Shown here piece after piece: positions 56,403 to 64,000 of a stretch of DNA of 64,000 nucleotides. A program made the translations under genes and the position numbers. Numbering within the stretch: the first letter of the stretch is position 1; each line of letters begins with the position of its first letter. This DNA is from Hyphococcus sp. (lineage in GTDB: Bacteria > Pseudomonadota > Alphaproteobacteria > Caulobacterales > Parvularculaceae), in NCBI GenBank assembly GCA_021776335.1, contig JAJFGB010000011.1, positions 310,001 through 374,000 on the forward strand. The letters are read 5' to 3'. A model generated the notes under the pieces. It searched no databases, had not been told where the DNA came from, and was given only the letters and a program-made list of their open reading frames with translations.

Positions 56403-57326
56403 CTAAGCCGTTGCTTCAACCTCTTCGATGTCGCGCGGCGCCTTTGCCTCACGATCAAGATTTTTCATGGCTTTTTGCAGCTTTTCAAATGCGCGTACTT
56501 CGATCTGGCGCACCCGTTCGCGCGAAACGCCGTAAACTTGCGACAGCTCTTCCAGTGTCGAAGGATTATCTTTCAGGCGTCGTTCAGTCAGGATATTTTG
56601 TTCGCGCTCATTGAGTGTCGCCAGCGCCTGTTCCAGAAGGCCCATGCGCATGTCGTACTCGTCTTCATGAGCGAGTTTCATTTCCGGGTTGACGGCCTGG
56701 TCGTCGACGAGCCAGTCCTGCCATTCGCCGCCGCCATCAGAGTCTTTCGACATCGGTGCGTTTAATGAGGCTTCGCCGCCCGCCATGCGCCGGTTCATTG
56801 AAACGACATCGTCATTGGTGACGCCAAGTTTTGTCGCAATATGCTCAACCTGATCTGGATGCAGATCACCTTCGTCAACGGCGTCGATTTGGCCTTTGAT
56901 TTTGCGCAGGTTGAAGAACAGTTTTTTCTGCGCGGCGGTGGTGCCTATTTTCACGAGGCTCCATGAACGCAGAACATATTCCTGGATCGAGGCGCGAATC
57001 CACCACATCGCGTAAGTCGCGAGGCGAAAACCCCGCTCTGGATCGAATTTCTTCACTGCCTGCATCAGGCCGACATTGCCTTCGGAAATCACTTCGCCAA
57101 TGGGCAGACCATAGCCGCGGTAGCCCATAGCGATTTTCGCCACGAGCCGCAGATGGCTTGTGATTAACTGTTGCGCCGCATCCGGATCTTCATGCTCGCT
57201 GAAGCGTTTGGCGAGCATATATTCCTGATCCTTCTCGAGCATCGGGAATTTACGGATTTCCGCTAGATACCGCGACAGGCTCCCTTCCGGGGTCAGGGCG
57301 GGGGTGGTGGCTAATGCGTTGCTCAT
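56403..57326 (-). CDS. rpoH: Heat-shock sigma factor RpoH (sigma-32)
   Basis: 307 aa. Region 2: RLVAKIAMGYRGYGLPIGEVISEGNVGLMQAVKKFDP and LATYAMWWIRASIQEYV. The RpoH box QKKLFFNLRK identifies it as sigma-32 rather than RpoD. Region 4.2: LEELSQVYGVSRERVRQIE. It directs polymerase to heat-shock promoters such as that of groESL here. It has its own RpoH-type promoter (57425-57453), so positive autoregulation is likely. GGAGAGA is ahead of the start. Confidence 0.97.
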   Translation of the reverse strand: MSNALATTPALTPEGSLSRYLAEIRKFPMLEKDQEYMLAKRFSEHEDPDAAQQLITSHLRLVAKIAMGYRGYGLPIGEVISEGNVGLMQAVKKFDPERGFRLATYAMWWIRASIQEYVLRSWSLVKIGTTAAQKKLFFNLRKIKGQIDAVDEGDLHPDQVEHIATKLGVTNDDVVSMNRRMAGGEASLNAPMSKDSDGGGEWQDWLVDDQAVNPEMKLAHEDEYDMRMGLLEQALATLNEREQNILTERRLKDNPSTLEELSQVYGVSRERVRQIEVRAFEKLQKAMKNLDREAKAPRDIEEVEATA

Positions 57327-57424
57327 CGGCGCTATCTCTCCTTGGCGCGGTTGTTCGGGTCAGTGTTTTGAAGGCCCCTAAAGATACGCCCCAATTTTCT
57401 TATATGGAGGGCGCGTTGGACCTT

Positions 57425-57453
57425 ATATAGGTATTGAATGGGCCAGGCCCAAG
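57425..57453 (-). promoter_or_regulatory. RpoH-type promoter upstream of rpoH
   Basis: Minus strand: CTTG, an 18-base spacer, CCTATAT, a perfect match to the alphaproteobacterial sigma-32 consensus CTTG-N17/18-CYTATNT. The spacer length equals that of the groESL promoter. It lies about 100 bp before the rpoH start. Other promoters in this 284-bp gap (57327-57610) are possible, for example around TATAAG nearer the gene, but none is certain. Confidence 0.75.
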
Positions 57454-57610
57454 TCTCCATCACAAACCCTTGATATCAGGGATTTTTGCTGAAAATACGG
57501 CAAAATGCCAATCACTTGGGCATCGCGGGCGGGAACATCGCCGTGATTGAATCAGAGCGGCTTAAGCGCGGATAACAAATTCTGAAAAACTGCATTTCGC
57601 GCTCAGAATT

Positions 57611-58495
57611 TCATTCAAAATACCAGACAGCGCTATTGCCCGGGCCGATCACAAGATGGCTGCGCCCGATCTCAATCTCTCTTGGTGCACTGACGGGAGC
57701 ATTCAGCGTAAATTTGATTCTGCGCACACCAATTTTGTCGGACGGCGCGGCGATCAGTCTGATGAGAACATCATGCCCGTTTGCGATGAGTTCAGTCTCA
57801 TTTGGCCGGCTGACCTCTATGCCCGCTGCTTTGAACACAGTTTCGGCGTCATCGAAGCTTATTGGCGTAACGGCGAGATCAATGGCTGCGACATCACGTA
57901 TCTGAAAATTTTGAAAGGCATCGGATTGGTAGCGTTCACGCGAGATCAGATCGCTCGGTCCTTCTGCGGGCTCCTTTTTCGCAGCGGGGTGATCAAAATA
58001 ATCAGGCACATATTCCATCACCCGAACCGAGAAACTTGCAGCTTTGTTCGACGGAAATCTCACCCGATGGTACCAATCGATTTCGACGCCATCAAATTTG
58101 CGCGTTCGAAGTCTGCGGTCTGGGGCGACATGTTCTTGTGTCAGTCGGTTCTCGATCACGTCGATGGCGCCTTGGCGTTCGGTGCTAAGCGCTACGCTCG
58201 TCAATCCATCAAAGCCACTCGGCATTTCGTATGTTTGAAAAAACTCCACATAGGTTTCACGCCCCATTAAATATTGACCCGTCCACGACTCTCCGTTGTT
58301 GGCGGTAGTTGTTCGCTTTTCGAAGTTGATGACATTTTTCAGAGGGGTTGAATTTTCGATGACGCGGTAGGTTTCTGCGTCGATAAACGCTACGAGATGA
58401 TTGAAATAAGCGAGCTGACTTTGCTCATCATTGGCGCTCGCACTCGCTATCAACGCGGCGAATGAGATAATAGTGGCGATGAAGGTTCTTTGCAT
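57611..58495 (-). CDS. Exported protein, DUF5829-like
   Basis: 294 aa from ATG 58495 (GGGAGGGG upstream); an ATG 17 codons earlier is rejected. Sec signal (RTFIATIISFAALIASASA, then ND). The early mature part, LAYFNHLVAFIDAETYRVIENS...RTTTANNGESWTGQYLMGRETYVEFF, resembles DUF5829. Function unknown for the family. Likeness to the vicinal oxygen chelate fold is possible. Its minus-strand neighbour downstream is rpoH, 284 bp away, so it is probably an independent unit. Confidence 0.72.
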   Translation of the reverse strand: MQRTFIATIISFAALIASASANDEQSQLAYFNHLVAFIDAETYRVIENSTPLKNVINFEKRTTTANNGESWTGQYLMGRETYVEFFQTYEMPSGFDGLTSVALSTERQGAIDVIENRLTQEHVAPDRRLRTRKFDGVEIDWYHRVRFPSNKAASFSVRVMEYVPDYFDHPAAKKEPAEGPSDLISRERYQSDAFQNFQIRDVAAIDLAVTPISFDDAETVFKAAGIEVSRPNETELIANGHDVLIRLIAAPSDKIGVRRIKFTLNAPVSAPREIEIGRSHLVIGPGNSAVWYFE

Positions 58496-58560
58496 TGGGC
58501 CCCTCCCTACCGCCATATAGCATAATATCGTTTTAGCTTCGCACATGTTGCGTGCTCAAT

Positions 58561-59628
58561 TTACAGCGTCTGCAATGTGCTTAGAAGTGTCTGAAAATCC
58601 GCTGGCGCCTCACGGTCAAAGCGCAGGGCCTCGCCTGTAATCGGGTGTGAAAACCCCAAGACTTTCGCGTGCAGCGCCTGCCGGCGAAAATTTTTGATAT
58701 TGTCGATGGCGCGGTCGGTTTCAGGCTCGCCAGGTTTCAGGCCCGACAGGCCGGGCCCGCGGCCATAGAGCTGATCGCCGATTAACGGGTGCCCGATTGA
58801 TGACAGGTGAACGCGGATCTGATGGGTGCGGCCGGTTTCGAGCCGGCATTCAATGAGCGATGCGATCGCGTCGCCGGGCAGCTTCGCGCGCTTCCTGCCG
58901 AAATTTTGCAGAACTTTGTAATGTGTTACAGCGTGACGCGCATCGACTCGCTTTGGGTTTTTCACAACTGCCATTTTCTTTCGGTCGGTGAGCGACCGGG
59001 CAAGCAGCGCCTTAATCGTACCTATGCCAGGGCGCGGCATGCCAATCGCAATGGCTTCGTAAACGCGCTCGATGTCATGAGTGGAAAACGCTGCAGATAG
59101 CCCTTGATGTGCGGCGTCATTTTTGGCGGCCACCAACAGCCCGGAAGTTTCCTTGTCGAGACGATGGACAATGCCCGGGCGTGCGACACCGCCGACACCG
59201 GAAAGGCTTTCTCCGCAATGATGGATCAGCGCATTGACGAGCGTGCCGGTCCAGTTTCCAGCGGCGGGGTGGACAACCATCCCGGCAGGCTTGTTGATAA
59301 TGATGAGGTCTTGGTCTTCGTAAACGACCTCGAGCGGGATTGCTTCGCCCTTGGGTTCCGGATCGGCGGCAAGGGGCACAGTGACGCAAAAATTGTCGCC
59401 TTCACGCACTTTCAGGGACGGATCGGTGACGACGACTTCATTCCGCGTCACTGCGCCCAAATCAATCAGCGCTTTCAAGCGCGTGCGTGTTAAGCCCTCG
59501 ATTTTGGACGACAGCCATTTATCGAGCCGTGTACTGGTTTCCTCGAGTCCGACCTGAAGCGAATAAAGGTCACCGTCGGCGCCATGCGCAGTATGTTTAG
59601 GGTTGAGAGGGTCGTCGTCGCGAGTCAT
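58561..59628 (-). CDS. rluD: RluD-type 23S rRNA pseudouridine synthase
   Basis: S4 domain (TRLDKWLSSKIEGLTRTRLKALI) plus the RluA/RluD catalytic motif GIVHRLDKETSGLLV with the catalytic Asp. LETGRTHQIRVHLSSIGHPL is another family block. RluD modifies U1911/1915/1917 of helix 69. 355 aa. It lies near rpoH, a common alphaproteobacterial arrangement. Confidence 0.94.
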   Translation of the reverse strand: MTRDDDPLNPKHTAHGADGDLYSLQVGLEETSTRLDKWLSSKIEGLTRTRLKALIDLGAVTRNEVVVTDPSLKVREGDNFCVTVPLAADPEPKGEAIPLEVVYEDQDLIIINKPAGMVVHPAAGNWTGTLVNALIHHCGESLSGVGGVARPGIVHRLDKETSGLLVAAKNDAAHQGLSAAFSTHDIERVYEAIAIGMPRPGIGTIKALLARSLTDRKKMAVVKNPKRVDARHAVTHYKVLQNFGRKRAKLPGDAIASLIECRLETGRTHQIRVHLSSIGHPLIGDQLYGRGPGLSGLKPGEPETDRAIDNIKNFRRQALHAKVLGFSHPITGEALRFDREAPADFQTLLSTLQTL

Positions 59629-59711
59629 AAGCCCTAATTGTCCAAAAGGGGCGGTTTAGCGGGCAGAGCGCGCAAGTCAAACAGCGCGATGAAAAATAGC
59701 AGGGATCGACG

Positions 59712-60161
59712 ATGAACAAAGCGCACAACCATCAGGAATCGAAGGGTGAAGAAATGCCATCGCCGGACGCAGCTAAGTCTTCCGCGGATTCTGTTGCTGC
59801 GATGATTGGTACAAGGAATCTGAAAATTGTCATCATCACAATGCCCTTTGTTTTCCTGGTCGTTGTGGGGTTGATTATTGCTGTGTTTGGCCGACCCGGC
59901 GAGTCCAATAGAACGACGTCAGATGCGACACACATGGATGTCGCAACCGGCGCGGGGCCGGGCGCGCTTTCAATCTCAAATCTATCGCTGGATGGTTCCG
60001 GCGGCGTCATTTTGCCCAAAGGCGCCGAAATAGGCTCAATGGCGTTCGACGGTGACCGGCTCGCCTTGCATGTTGACGGACGAGCCGGCGCAATGATTGT
60101 CATTTACGACTTGCAGCAAAACATCGTCGTGCAAACTATTCCTGTCATCCAGGGAGAATAA
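59712..60161 (+). CDS. Small single-TM protein next to rluD
   Basis: 149 aa. A charged cytosolic N-terminus of about 35 residues, one membrane helix (IVIITMPFVFLVVVGLIIAV) and a periplasmic beta-rich part (GAEIGSMAFDGDRLALHVDG, MIVIYDLQQNIVVQTIPV). Divergent from rluD. In Rhodobacterales a DUF6476 protein sits in the same place and has a similar layout; the likeness is suggestive only. Function unknown. Confidence 0.78.
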   Translation: MNKAHNHQESKGEEMPSPDAAKSSADSVAAMIGTRNLKIVIITMPFVFLVVVGLIIAVFGRPGESNRTTSDATHMDVATGAGPGALSISNLSLDGSGGVILPKGAEIGSMAFDGDRLALHVDGRAGAMIVIYDLQQNIVVQTIPVIQGE

Positions 60162-60171
60162 ACGCGTCCCT

Positions 60172-61107
60172 TTACGCTTCGAAGGCGGCGATCATCTGTT
60201 GACGGAACGCTGCATCCGGCAAAGGTCCTGTAAGCGCGCCCATATTTTCGCGCATATGATCGACCCGCCTTGTCGCCGGAATGGCGACTGTCAATGCCGG
60301 GTGCGAGATAATGAACTTCAAAAGATATTGCGCCCAGTTCGCTGCGCCGATCTCAGCTGCGTGGTCGGGCAGAGGGCGGCGCGTCACAGCGTTAATAAGC
60401 GCACCCTCCCGGAAAGGACGGTTGGCAATAACAGCGATACCCTTTTCCCGGGCGAGAGGTAACAGGCGTCGCTCGGCTTCACGATCGGCAAGATTGTAGG
60501 TGAGTTGAATAAAATCAAGCGGGTGATCTTCCATGATGTGCTCGATGTCGTCATAGCGCAGCCCGGCATAGCTGGTGACGCCGACATATCGGACGAGGCT
60601 GTCGGCCTTCATCTGAAATAAAGTTTCGAGGTGAGCGCGCCAGCTGACAAGATTGTGGACCTGTAAGAGGTCAAATTTTTCGACGCCCCATCGTTGCTTA
60701 CTGCGCGCAATTTGTGTCGGGCCATTTTCACCGCCATGGATCCATACCTTGTCAGCGGCGAATGGCGCCTGAAGTTCCAGTTGCGACAACGCATGACCGA
60801 TGACTGATTGCGAAGAACCATACATGGGCGAAGAGTCGATTACGGCGCCGCCCATGTCGGCAAATGTGCGCAACACTTGTGTTCGCTGCGCGCGCGCGGT
60901 GCGGTCGACGCCGACATCAAAGGTCAGCCAGGAGCCCATGCCGATTGCCGGGATCGCCTCGCCAGTGGATGGAATAGTTTTCCGGATCGGGGTTGGCCGG
61001 GCATTGAGCTGGGCGCGCGCCAGCGACGGGTAGAGGCTCGCCGCGCTGGCGGCAGCGAGAAAACGGCGGCGGCTGAGGGGGCGGTAGTTTTCCATCGGCG
61101 CTGACAT
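60172..61107 (-). CDS. Aldo/keto reductase with twin-arginine signal
   Basis: 311 aa from ATG 61107 (AAGG eight bases upstream); a start at 61227 would add 40 atypical residues. N-terminus SRRRFLAAASAASLYPSLARA is a Tat signal with an AxA site. AKR catalytic residues are present: Asp and Tyr in VIDSSPMYGSS, Lys in ADKVWIHGG and His in LLQVHNL, i.e. the full tetrad. NADPH-dependent carbonyl reductase acting in the periplasm if exported, with substrate unknown. The convergent neighbour ends 10 bp away. Confidence 0.88.
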   Translation of the reverse strand: MSAPMENYRPLSRRRFLAAASAASLYPSLARAQLNARPTPIRKTIPSTGEAIPAIGMGSWLTFDVGVDRTARAQRTQVLRTFADMGGAVIDSSPMYGSSQSVIGHALSQLELQAPFAADKVWIHGGENGPTQIARSKQRWGVEKFDLLQVHNLVSWRAHLETLFQMKADSLVRYVGVTSYAGLRYDDIEHIMEDHPLDFIQLTYNLADREAERRLLPLAREKGIAVIANRPFREGALINAVTRRPLPDHAAEIGAANWAQYLLKFIISHPALTVAIPATRRVDHMRENMGALTGPLPDAAFRQQMIAAFEA

Positions 61108-61301
61108 CCTAAAAACCTTGGCTACGGAGCACAATTCGGATTGTCTCGCGCTGGCGCCGCTTCGTCGCAGTCTGAGCCAACCGCAGCCCGTGAACAGCGG
61201 CATATTCTTGACAAAAGCGGCTGTCATAACTAGCTTTGTTTTTTAAAGTTATTTGTAGGCGCATAATTGATCTGCAAAAAACAACAACAAGGTGGCGCCA
61301 G

Positions 61302-61937
61302 ATGACTATGACCGACGATATTCGCGATGACCTTGCTTACGTAAAGGCGCTGGCCGAGGAGGGCCGCGATACGCCGCTTGTCGGCGGTATCATGTATGTG
61401 ATCTGGGGCGGGGTAATCGGCGCTGCTGCGTTGATTTCCTATGCTGAAAATATCGGCTGGATTAACGCCGCCTTTGCGTCGAGTTATCCGCTTTGGATCA
61501 CCGCGATCGGTCTTGGCTGGATATTGTCATTTGCAGTCGGTCGCGGCGCCCATCGTAAGCCCGGCGCAACAACGCTCGGCAACAAAACGGCGGCGTCCGT
61601 TTGGTGCGCCGTAGGAATTTTCATCACGGGCTTTTGGTTGACGCTAATGTTGGTGCACGACAATTTCATCAGCGTGGGCGTGCCGCCGTATTTTCTATTT
61701 GGGCTCATGTTTCCACTTGCGTTTGGACTTTACGGGGTTGCATTTTTTGCAACCGCGACAGCCGGTCGCGCTGGGTGGCTGCGTCTCGTTGCAATCGTCG
61801 CCTGGGTAATTGCCGCTATAGAATTGGCGCTGATGGGCAGTGTCCATCATCTATTAGTTGGGGCGATCGGATCTTTCGTCTGCGTCCTGGCGCCGGGCAT
61901 TATTTTGATGCGGGGCGAACCAGCCGAAACCGTTTGA
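61302..61937 (+). CDS. Integral membrane protein paired with a winged-helix regulator
   Basis: 211 aa from ATG 61302 (AAGG upstream). A soluble N-terminus (DDIRDDLAYVKALAEEGRD) is followed by about six hydrophobic helices. I do not recognise the family. The downstream winged-helix gene begins only 5 bp after the stop, so the two are co-transcribed. Such membrane/HTH pairs often form a sensor-regulator unit, but no evidence here shows this. Confidence 0.75.
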   Translation: MTMTDDIRDDLAYVKALAEEGRDTPLVGGIMYVIWGGVIGAAALISYAENIGWINAAFASSYPLWITAIGLGWILSFAVGRGAHRKPGATTLGNKTAASVWCAVGIFITGFWLTLMLVHDNFISVGVPPYFLFGLMFPLAFGLYGVAFFATATAGRAGWLRLVAIVAWVIAAIELALMGSVHHLLVGAIGSFVCVLAPGIILMRGEPAETV

Positions 61938-61941
61938 TCAA

Positions 61942-62271
61942 ATGGCGAAAAAAAAACCAGTTATGAGCGGATTCGATTACCGCGAGATCGACGACGTTAT
62001 CCATGGGCGCGTGCGACTAAGTGTGATGGCGTATTTGTCGGGTGCGGGGTCGGCGGATTTCACGCTTTTACGGAAAAAAGTCGGCGTTACTGACGGCAAT
62101 CTTTCGGTTCATATTCGAAAGCTCGAAGAAGCAGGTTATCTGCGGGTTGAAAAAAAGTTCTCCGACCGACGACCGTTGACAGTTTGCCATTTGACAAAAA
62201 AAGGCCGCGAGTCCTGGATTGCCTATATCGCGCGCATGGAGGCGTTGATGCGTCCGGCGGCGGCAGAATAA
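61942..62271 (+). CDS. Winged-helix transcriptional regulator (HTH_34/MarR-like)
   Basis: 109 aa. VIHGRVRLSVMAYLSGAGSADFTLLRKKVGVTDGNLSVHIRKLEEAGYLRVEKKFSDRRPLT is a winged helix of the HTH_34 type, with GNLSVHIRKLE as the recognition helix and a wing in RRPLT. It follows the membrane-protein gene by 5 bp. Target unknown, possibly its own operon. Confidence 0.85.
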   Translation: MAKKKPVMSGFDYREIDDVIHGRVRLSVMAYLSGAGSADFTLLRKKVGVTDGNLSVHIRKLEEAGYLRVEKKFSDRRPLTVCHLTKKGRESWIAYIARMEALMRPAAAE

Positions 62272-62292
62272 GAGTTTAATATGATGCGACTG

Positions 62293-62326
62293 TGCGGAAC
62301 CGCTGTTGTTTATTGACGGTTCCGCA
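62293..62326. other. 10-bp hairpin between convergent genes
   Basis: TGCGGAACCG - 14 bases - CGGTTCCGCA, between the convergent HTH gene and the acidic coiled-coil protein gene. No T run on either side. It may be a weak bidirectional terminator. Confidence 0.45.
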
Positions 62327-62351
62327 TTCGTGCTCGCATAGTTTACAGGCG

Positions 62352-62903
62352 TTATGTGCGCATTGCGTCAGTGAGATCTGAAAGCGCGGTTTCCAACTCA
62401 GCAATTTCTTCACGCAACATTGATATCGCCATTTTGGTCTCGTCGTATTCAGCGTCGCTGAGCTTGCCTCTCAAGGTTTCAAGTTCGTCCGCGGCGTCGT
62501 TAAGGTCGGCCTTGATCTCTTCAAAAATCTTGCCCGTTGTTTTTGTAACAACGGCGCTAGCCGTACTGAGGGCGATTTTCGCAATAACCGCGCCGCCAGG
62601 CGCTTCTTTGATTTCTTCGCGTGCGTCCTCGATTTCGATGATGGCTTCCGCAATTTCTTCCCTCGCATCGGCCATTTCGTGGCGAATATCTTCAATATCA
62701 TCTGCATCAAGATCGATTAACTGTTCGAGTAAATCCTCGTCGTCTCCGAAATTTAGCCCGTTTATAGAAATGTTGTCGCCGTGAGCCTGTGCTGCATTAG
62801 GTGCGGCGGCCGCGACGGCAAAAATAGCAGCGCCAACCATGAAGAGTTTTTCGATTGCTGGCCGCGGGTCATGGACCCGAGCGGTTTGAAGTCGTTGTGA
62901 CAT
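62352..62903 (-). CDS. Exported acidic coiled-coil protein
   Basis: 183 aa from ATG 62903, which has AGGG eight bases upstream; an ATG two codons earlier is also possible. A signal peptide of unusual length (about 42 residues, ending ...NAAQA-HGDNI) is followed by a very acidic helical region rich in Asp, Glu and Ala (for example DLDADDIEDIRHEMADAREEI), predicting a coiled coil over about residues 60-105 and again 125-183. A short alanine/valine helix (AVIAKIALSTASAVVTK) sits in between. No family recognised; possibly a periplasmic ion-binding or scaffold protein. Confidence 0.72.
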   Translation of the reverse strand: MSQRLQTARVHDPRPAIEKLFMVGAAIFAVAAAAPNAAQAHGDNISINGLNFGDDEDLLEQLIDLDADDIEDIRHEMADAREEIAEAIIEIEDAREEIKEAPGGAVIAKIALSTASAVVTKTTGKIFEEIKADLNDAADELETLRGKLSDAEYDETKMAISMLREEIAELETALSDLTDAMRT

Positions 62904-63099
62904 GGTCATTTCCCTTTTCTTTTTTGGCTTGCGGTTCCCGCTTTGGGTTGGGCGGATATTGACAATGCGTCTTCATCCGTCCGTGCTTTTGTTATCTTTA
63001 TGGTTTACGCAACCGACAGGGCGCAATCTGTATGCGTTGCGTATCAACTTCAATGCGTCTTGCGGCGAAGTGTTGTAGAGATGCGCCAGTGTGGGTTTT

Positions 63100-63963
63100 T
63101 TAAGCCGCTTTTTCCGAATAAACGCTGCGTGATGGGAATGGAATTGATACGCCTTCTACATCGAAGCGTTCCTTGACCGCCTTTGTTAGCGCCCATTTCA
63201 CCGGGAAGTAATCGGCGCGCGCCACCCAGACACGACAAATGATGTCAACGGAAGATTCGCCCAGCGTATCCACAACAATAACGGGCTCAGGATTGGACTG
63301 GATGCTTTCCTGATTTTCGACCTCAGCGCGAATGAGATCCACTGCTTTGTCGAGATTGTCGCTGTAGGAAACTCCGAAAACAAGATCGACACGCCGCGTT
63401 GGATAACCGGCATAGTTGGTAATGACATCGTCGAAAATTTTGCCGTTAGGAATGATGATTTTCTTGTTGTCGGCAGTGGCGAGTTCCGTCGTAAAAAGGC
63501 CGATATGTTTTACGGATCCTGCCTGGCCAGCGACTTCAACAAAATCACCTACATCAAACGGGCGAAAGCCAAGCATCATCACACCTGAGGCGACATGACC
63601 AAGTGTTCCTTGCAAGGCAAGGCCGATGGCAAGTCCGGCGGCGCCGATAATGGCGGCAAAACTTGTTGTTGGTACGCCAAAGATGCCGAGTGTAGTGATA
63701 ACAACAAGGGCAATAAGGCCGTAATGAGCAAGGCTTGAGAGAAAACCGGAGAGCGTCGTATCGATCTTGCCGCTTTTCCCGAGTGCTTTTTCAATAAGCT
63801 GTTTGACGCGCCCTGCAATCCATAAGCCCAAGATCAGAACAACGATTGCGCCGATAACATTTGGTAAATAGGCGACAGCTTTTTCAAGGAGACCCTGGGC
63901 AAACGTCACCGCGACATCAATAGTTTCCACGGGTGCAATTTGTTGCCCGTCATCCTGCAGCAT
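63100..63963 (-). CDS. Small-conductance mechanosensitive channel, MscS family
   Basis: 287 aa from ATG 63963, which has GGAG six bases upstream; the ATG at 63975 lacks a site. Three membrane helices; the pore-lining TM3 and vestibule start read GLALQGTLGHVASGVMMLGFRPFDVGDFVEV, the MscS hallmark, then a beta domain (KKIIIPNGKIFDDVITNY). The inner-membrane heptamer opens on tension. Together with MscL at 17.9 kb, it gives two classes of osmotic safety valve in this window. Confidence 0.93.
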   Translation of the reverse strand: MLQDDGQQIAPVETIDVAVTFAQGLLEKAVAYLPNVIGAIVVLILGLWIAGRVKQLIEKALGKSGKIDTTLSGFLSSLAHYGLIALVVITTLGIFGVPTTSFAAIIGAAGLAIGLALQGTLGHVASGVMMLGFRPFDVGDFVEVAGQAGSVKHIGLFTTELATADNKKIIIPNGKIFDDVITNYAGYPTRRVDLVFGVSYSDNLDKAVDLIRAEVENQESIQSNPEPVIVVDTLGESSVDIICRVWVARADYFPVKWALTKAVKERFDVEGVSIPFPSRSVYSEKAA

Positions 63964-64000
63964 GTGTTTCTCCATTTTGGTTGCTAACGCTCGCTATAGG

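Noticed and set aside
57656-58270. 204-codon open frame on the plus strand
   Set aside because: Antisense to the DUF5829-like gene, which has a signal peptide and a ribosome-binding site.

Overview
This 64 kb window looks like a contiguous piece of an alphaproteobacterial chromosome. The best guess is a Caulobacterales/Parvularculales/Hyphomonadaceae-type marine or aquatic organism. The signs are a CIRCE plus RpoH-controlled groESL, the linked set EAL protein - TIGR01459 HAD hydrolase - ribF - ileS - lspA - DUF3035 lipoprotein, the rpoH/rluD neighbourhood, an alphaproteobacterial-type 6S RNA near the 5-formyl-THF cyclo-ligase gene, and many secreted hydrolases. I see no insertion sequence, prophage, integrase, tRNA, rRNA or CRISPR array. 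Coding density is high and most genes are core housekeeping.

Layout. 1-3.6 kb: an alpha/beta hydrolase cut by the left edge, divergent from an exported lipoprotein phosphatase. 3.6-5.8 kb: groESL on the minus strand with a 14-bp-arm CIRCE and a sigma-32-type promoter. 6-17 kb: OmpA-like lipoprotein, degenerate EAL (TipF-like) protein, HAD hydrolase, ribF, a Gly/Tyr-rich exported protein, then ileS-lspA, a DUF3035/BamF-like lipoprotein and mutL. 17-20 kb: an iodotyrosine-deiodinase-like nitroreductase, mscL and lepA. 20.3-24 kb: an AT-richer two-gene unit, a membrane protein joined by a TAGTG overlap to a 1020-residue pentapeptide/TPR repeat protein. 24-34 kb: metallo-beta-lactamase-fold hydrolase, efp, DUF5916 outer-membrane protein, hybrid histidine kinase, yebC, a flavin-dependent tryptophan-halogenase-family protein and an SDR. 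34.8-42 kb: a YjhX/TopAI-family small protein without a recognisable partner, serine hydrolase, YmdB-like phosphoesterase, 5-FCL, two tandem small exported paralogues, the 6S RNA gene, rsmD, a DUF4169 gene, rluB and tadA. 42-49.6 kb: acyl-CoA dehydrogenase, small envelope genes, an HxlR regulator divergent from a GFA protein across a 30-bp palindrome, an L7/L12-CTD-like membrane protein, DUF2461, a MATE transporter and a PhoX-family protein. 49.7-56.2 kb: a MarR-serine hydrolase-hydrolase operon, a PEP-mutase-family lyase, an M61 peptidase and a Tat-signal SDR. 56.4-64 kb: rpoH with its own RpoH-type promoter, a DUF5829-like exported protein, rluD, a small membrane protein, a Tat-signal aldo/keto reductase, a membrane protein/winged-helix pair, an acidic coiled-coil exported protein and an MscS channel.

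How they fit together. Much of the window serves translation (ileS, efp, lepA, yebC, tadA, rsmD, rluB, rluD) and the heat-shock circuit: rpoH and groESL carry the same CTTG-N18-CCTAWAT promoter, and groESL has HrcA control on top. The least ordinary items are the split pentapeptide/TPR pair, the deiodinase-like enzyme with its full E/Y/K triad, the tandem paralogues inserted between 6S RNA and 5-FCL, the HxlR/GFA palindrome, and the Tat-signal SDR and AKR. All calls come from reading the sequence; no database search or folding program was run.
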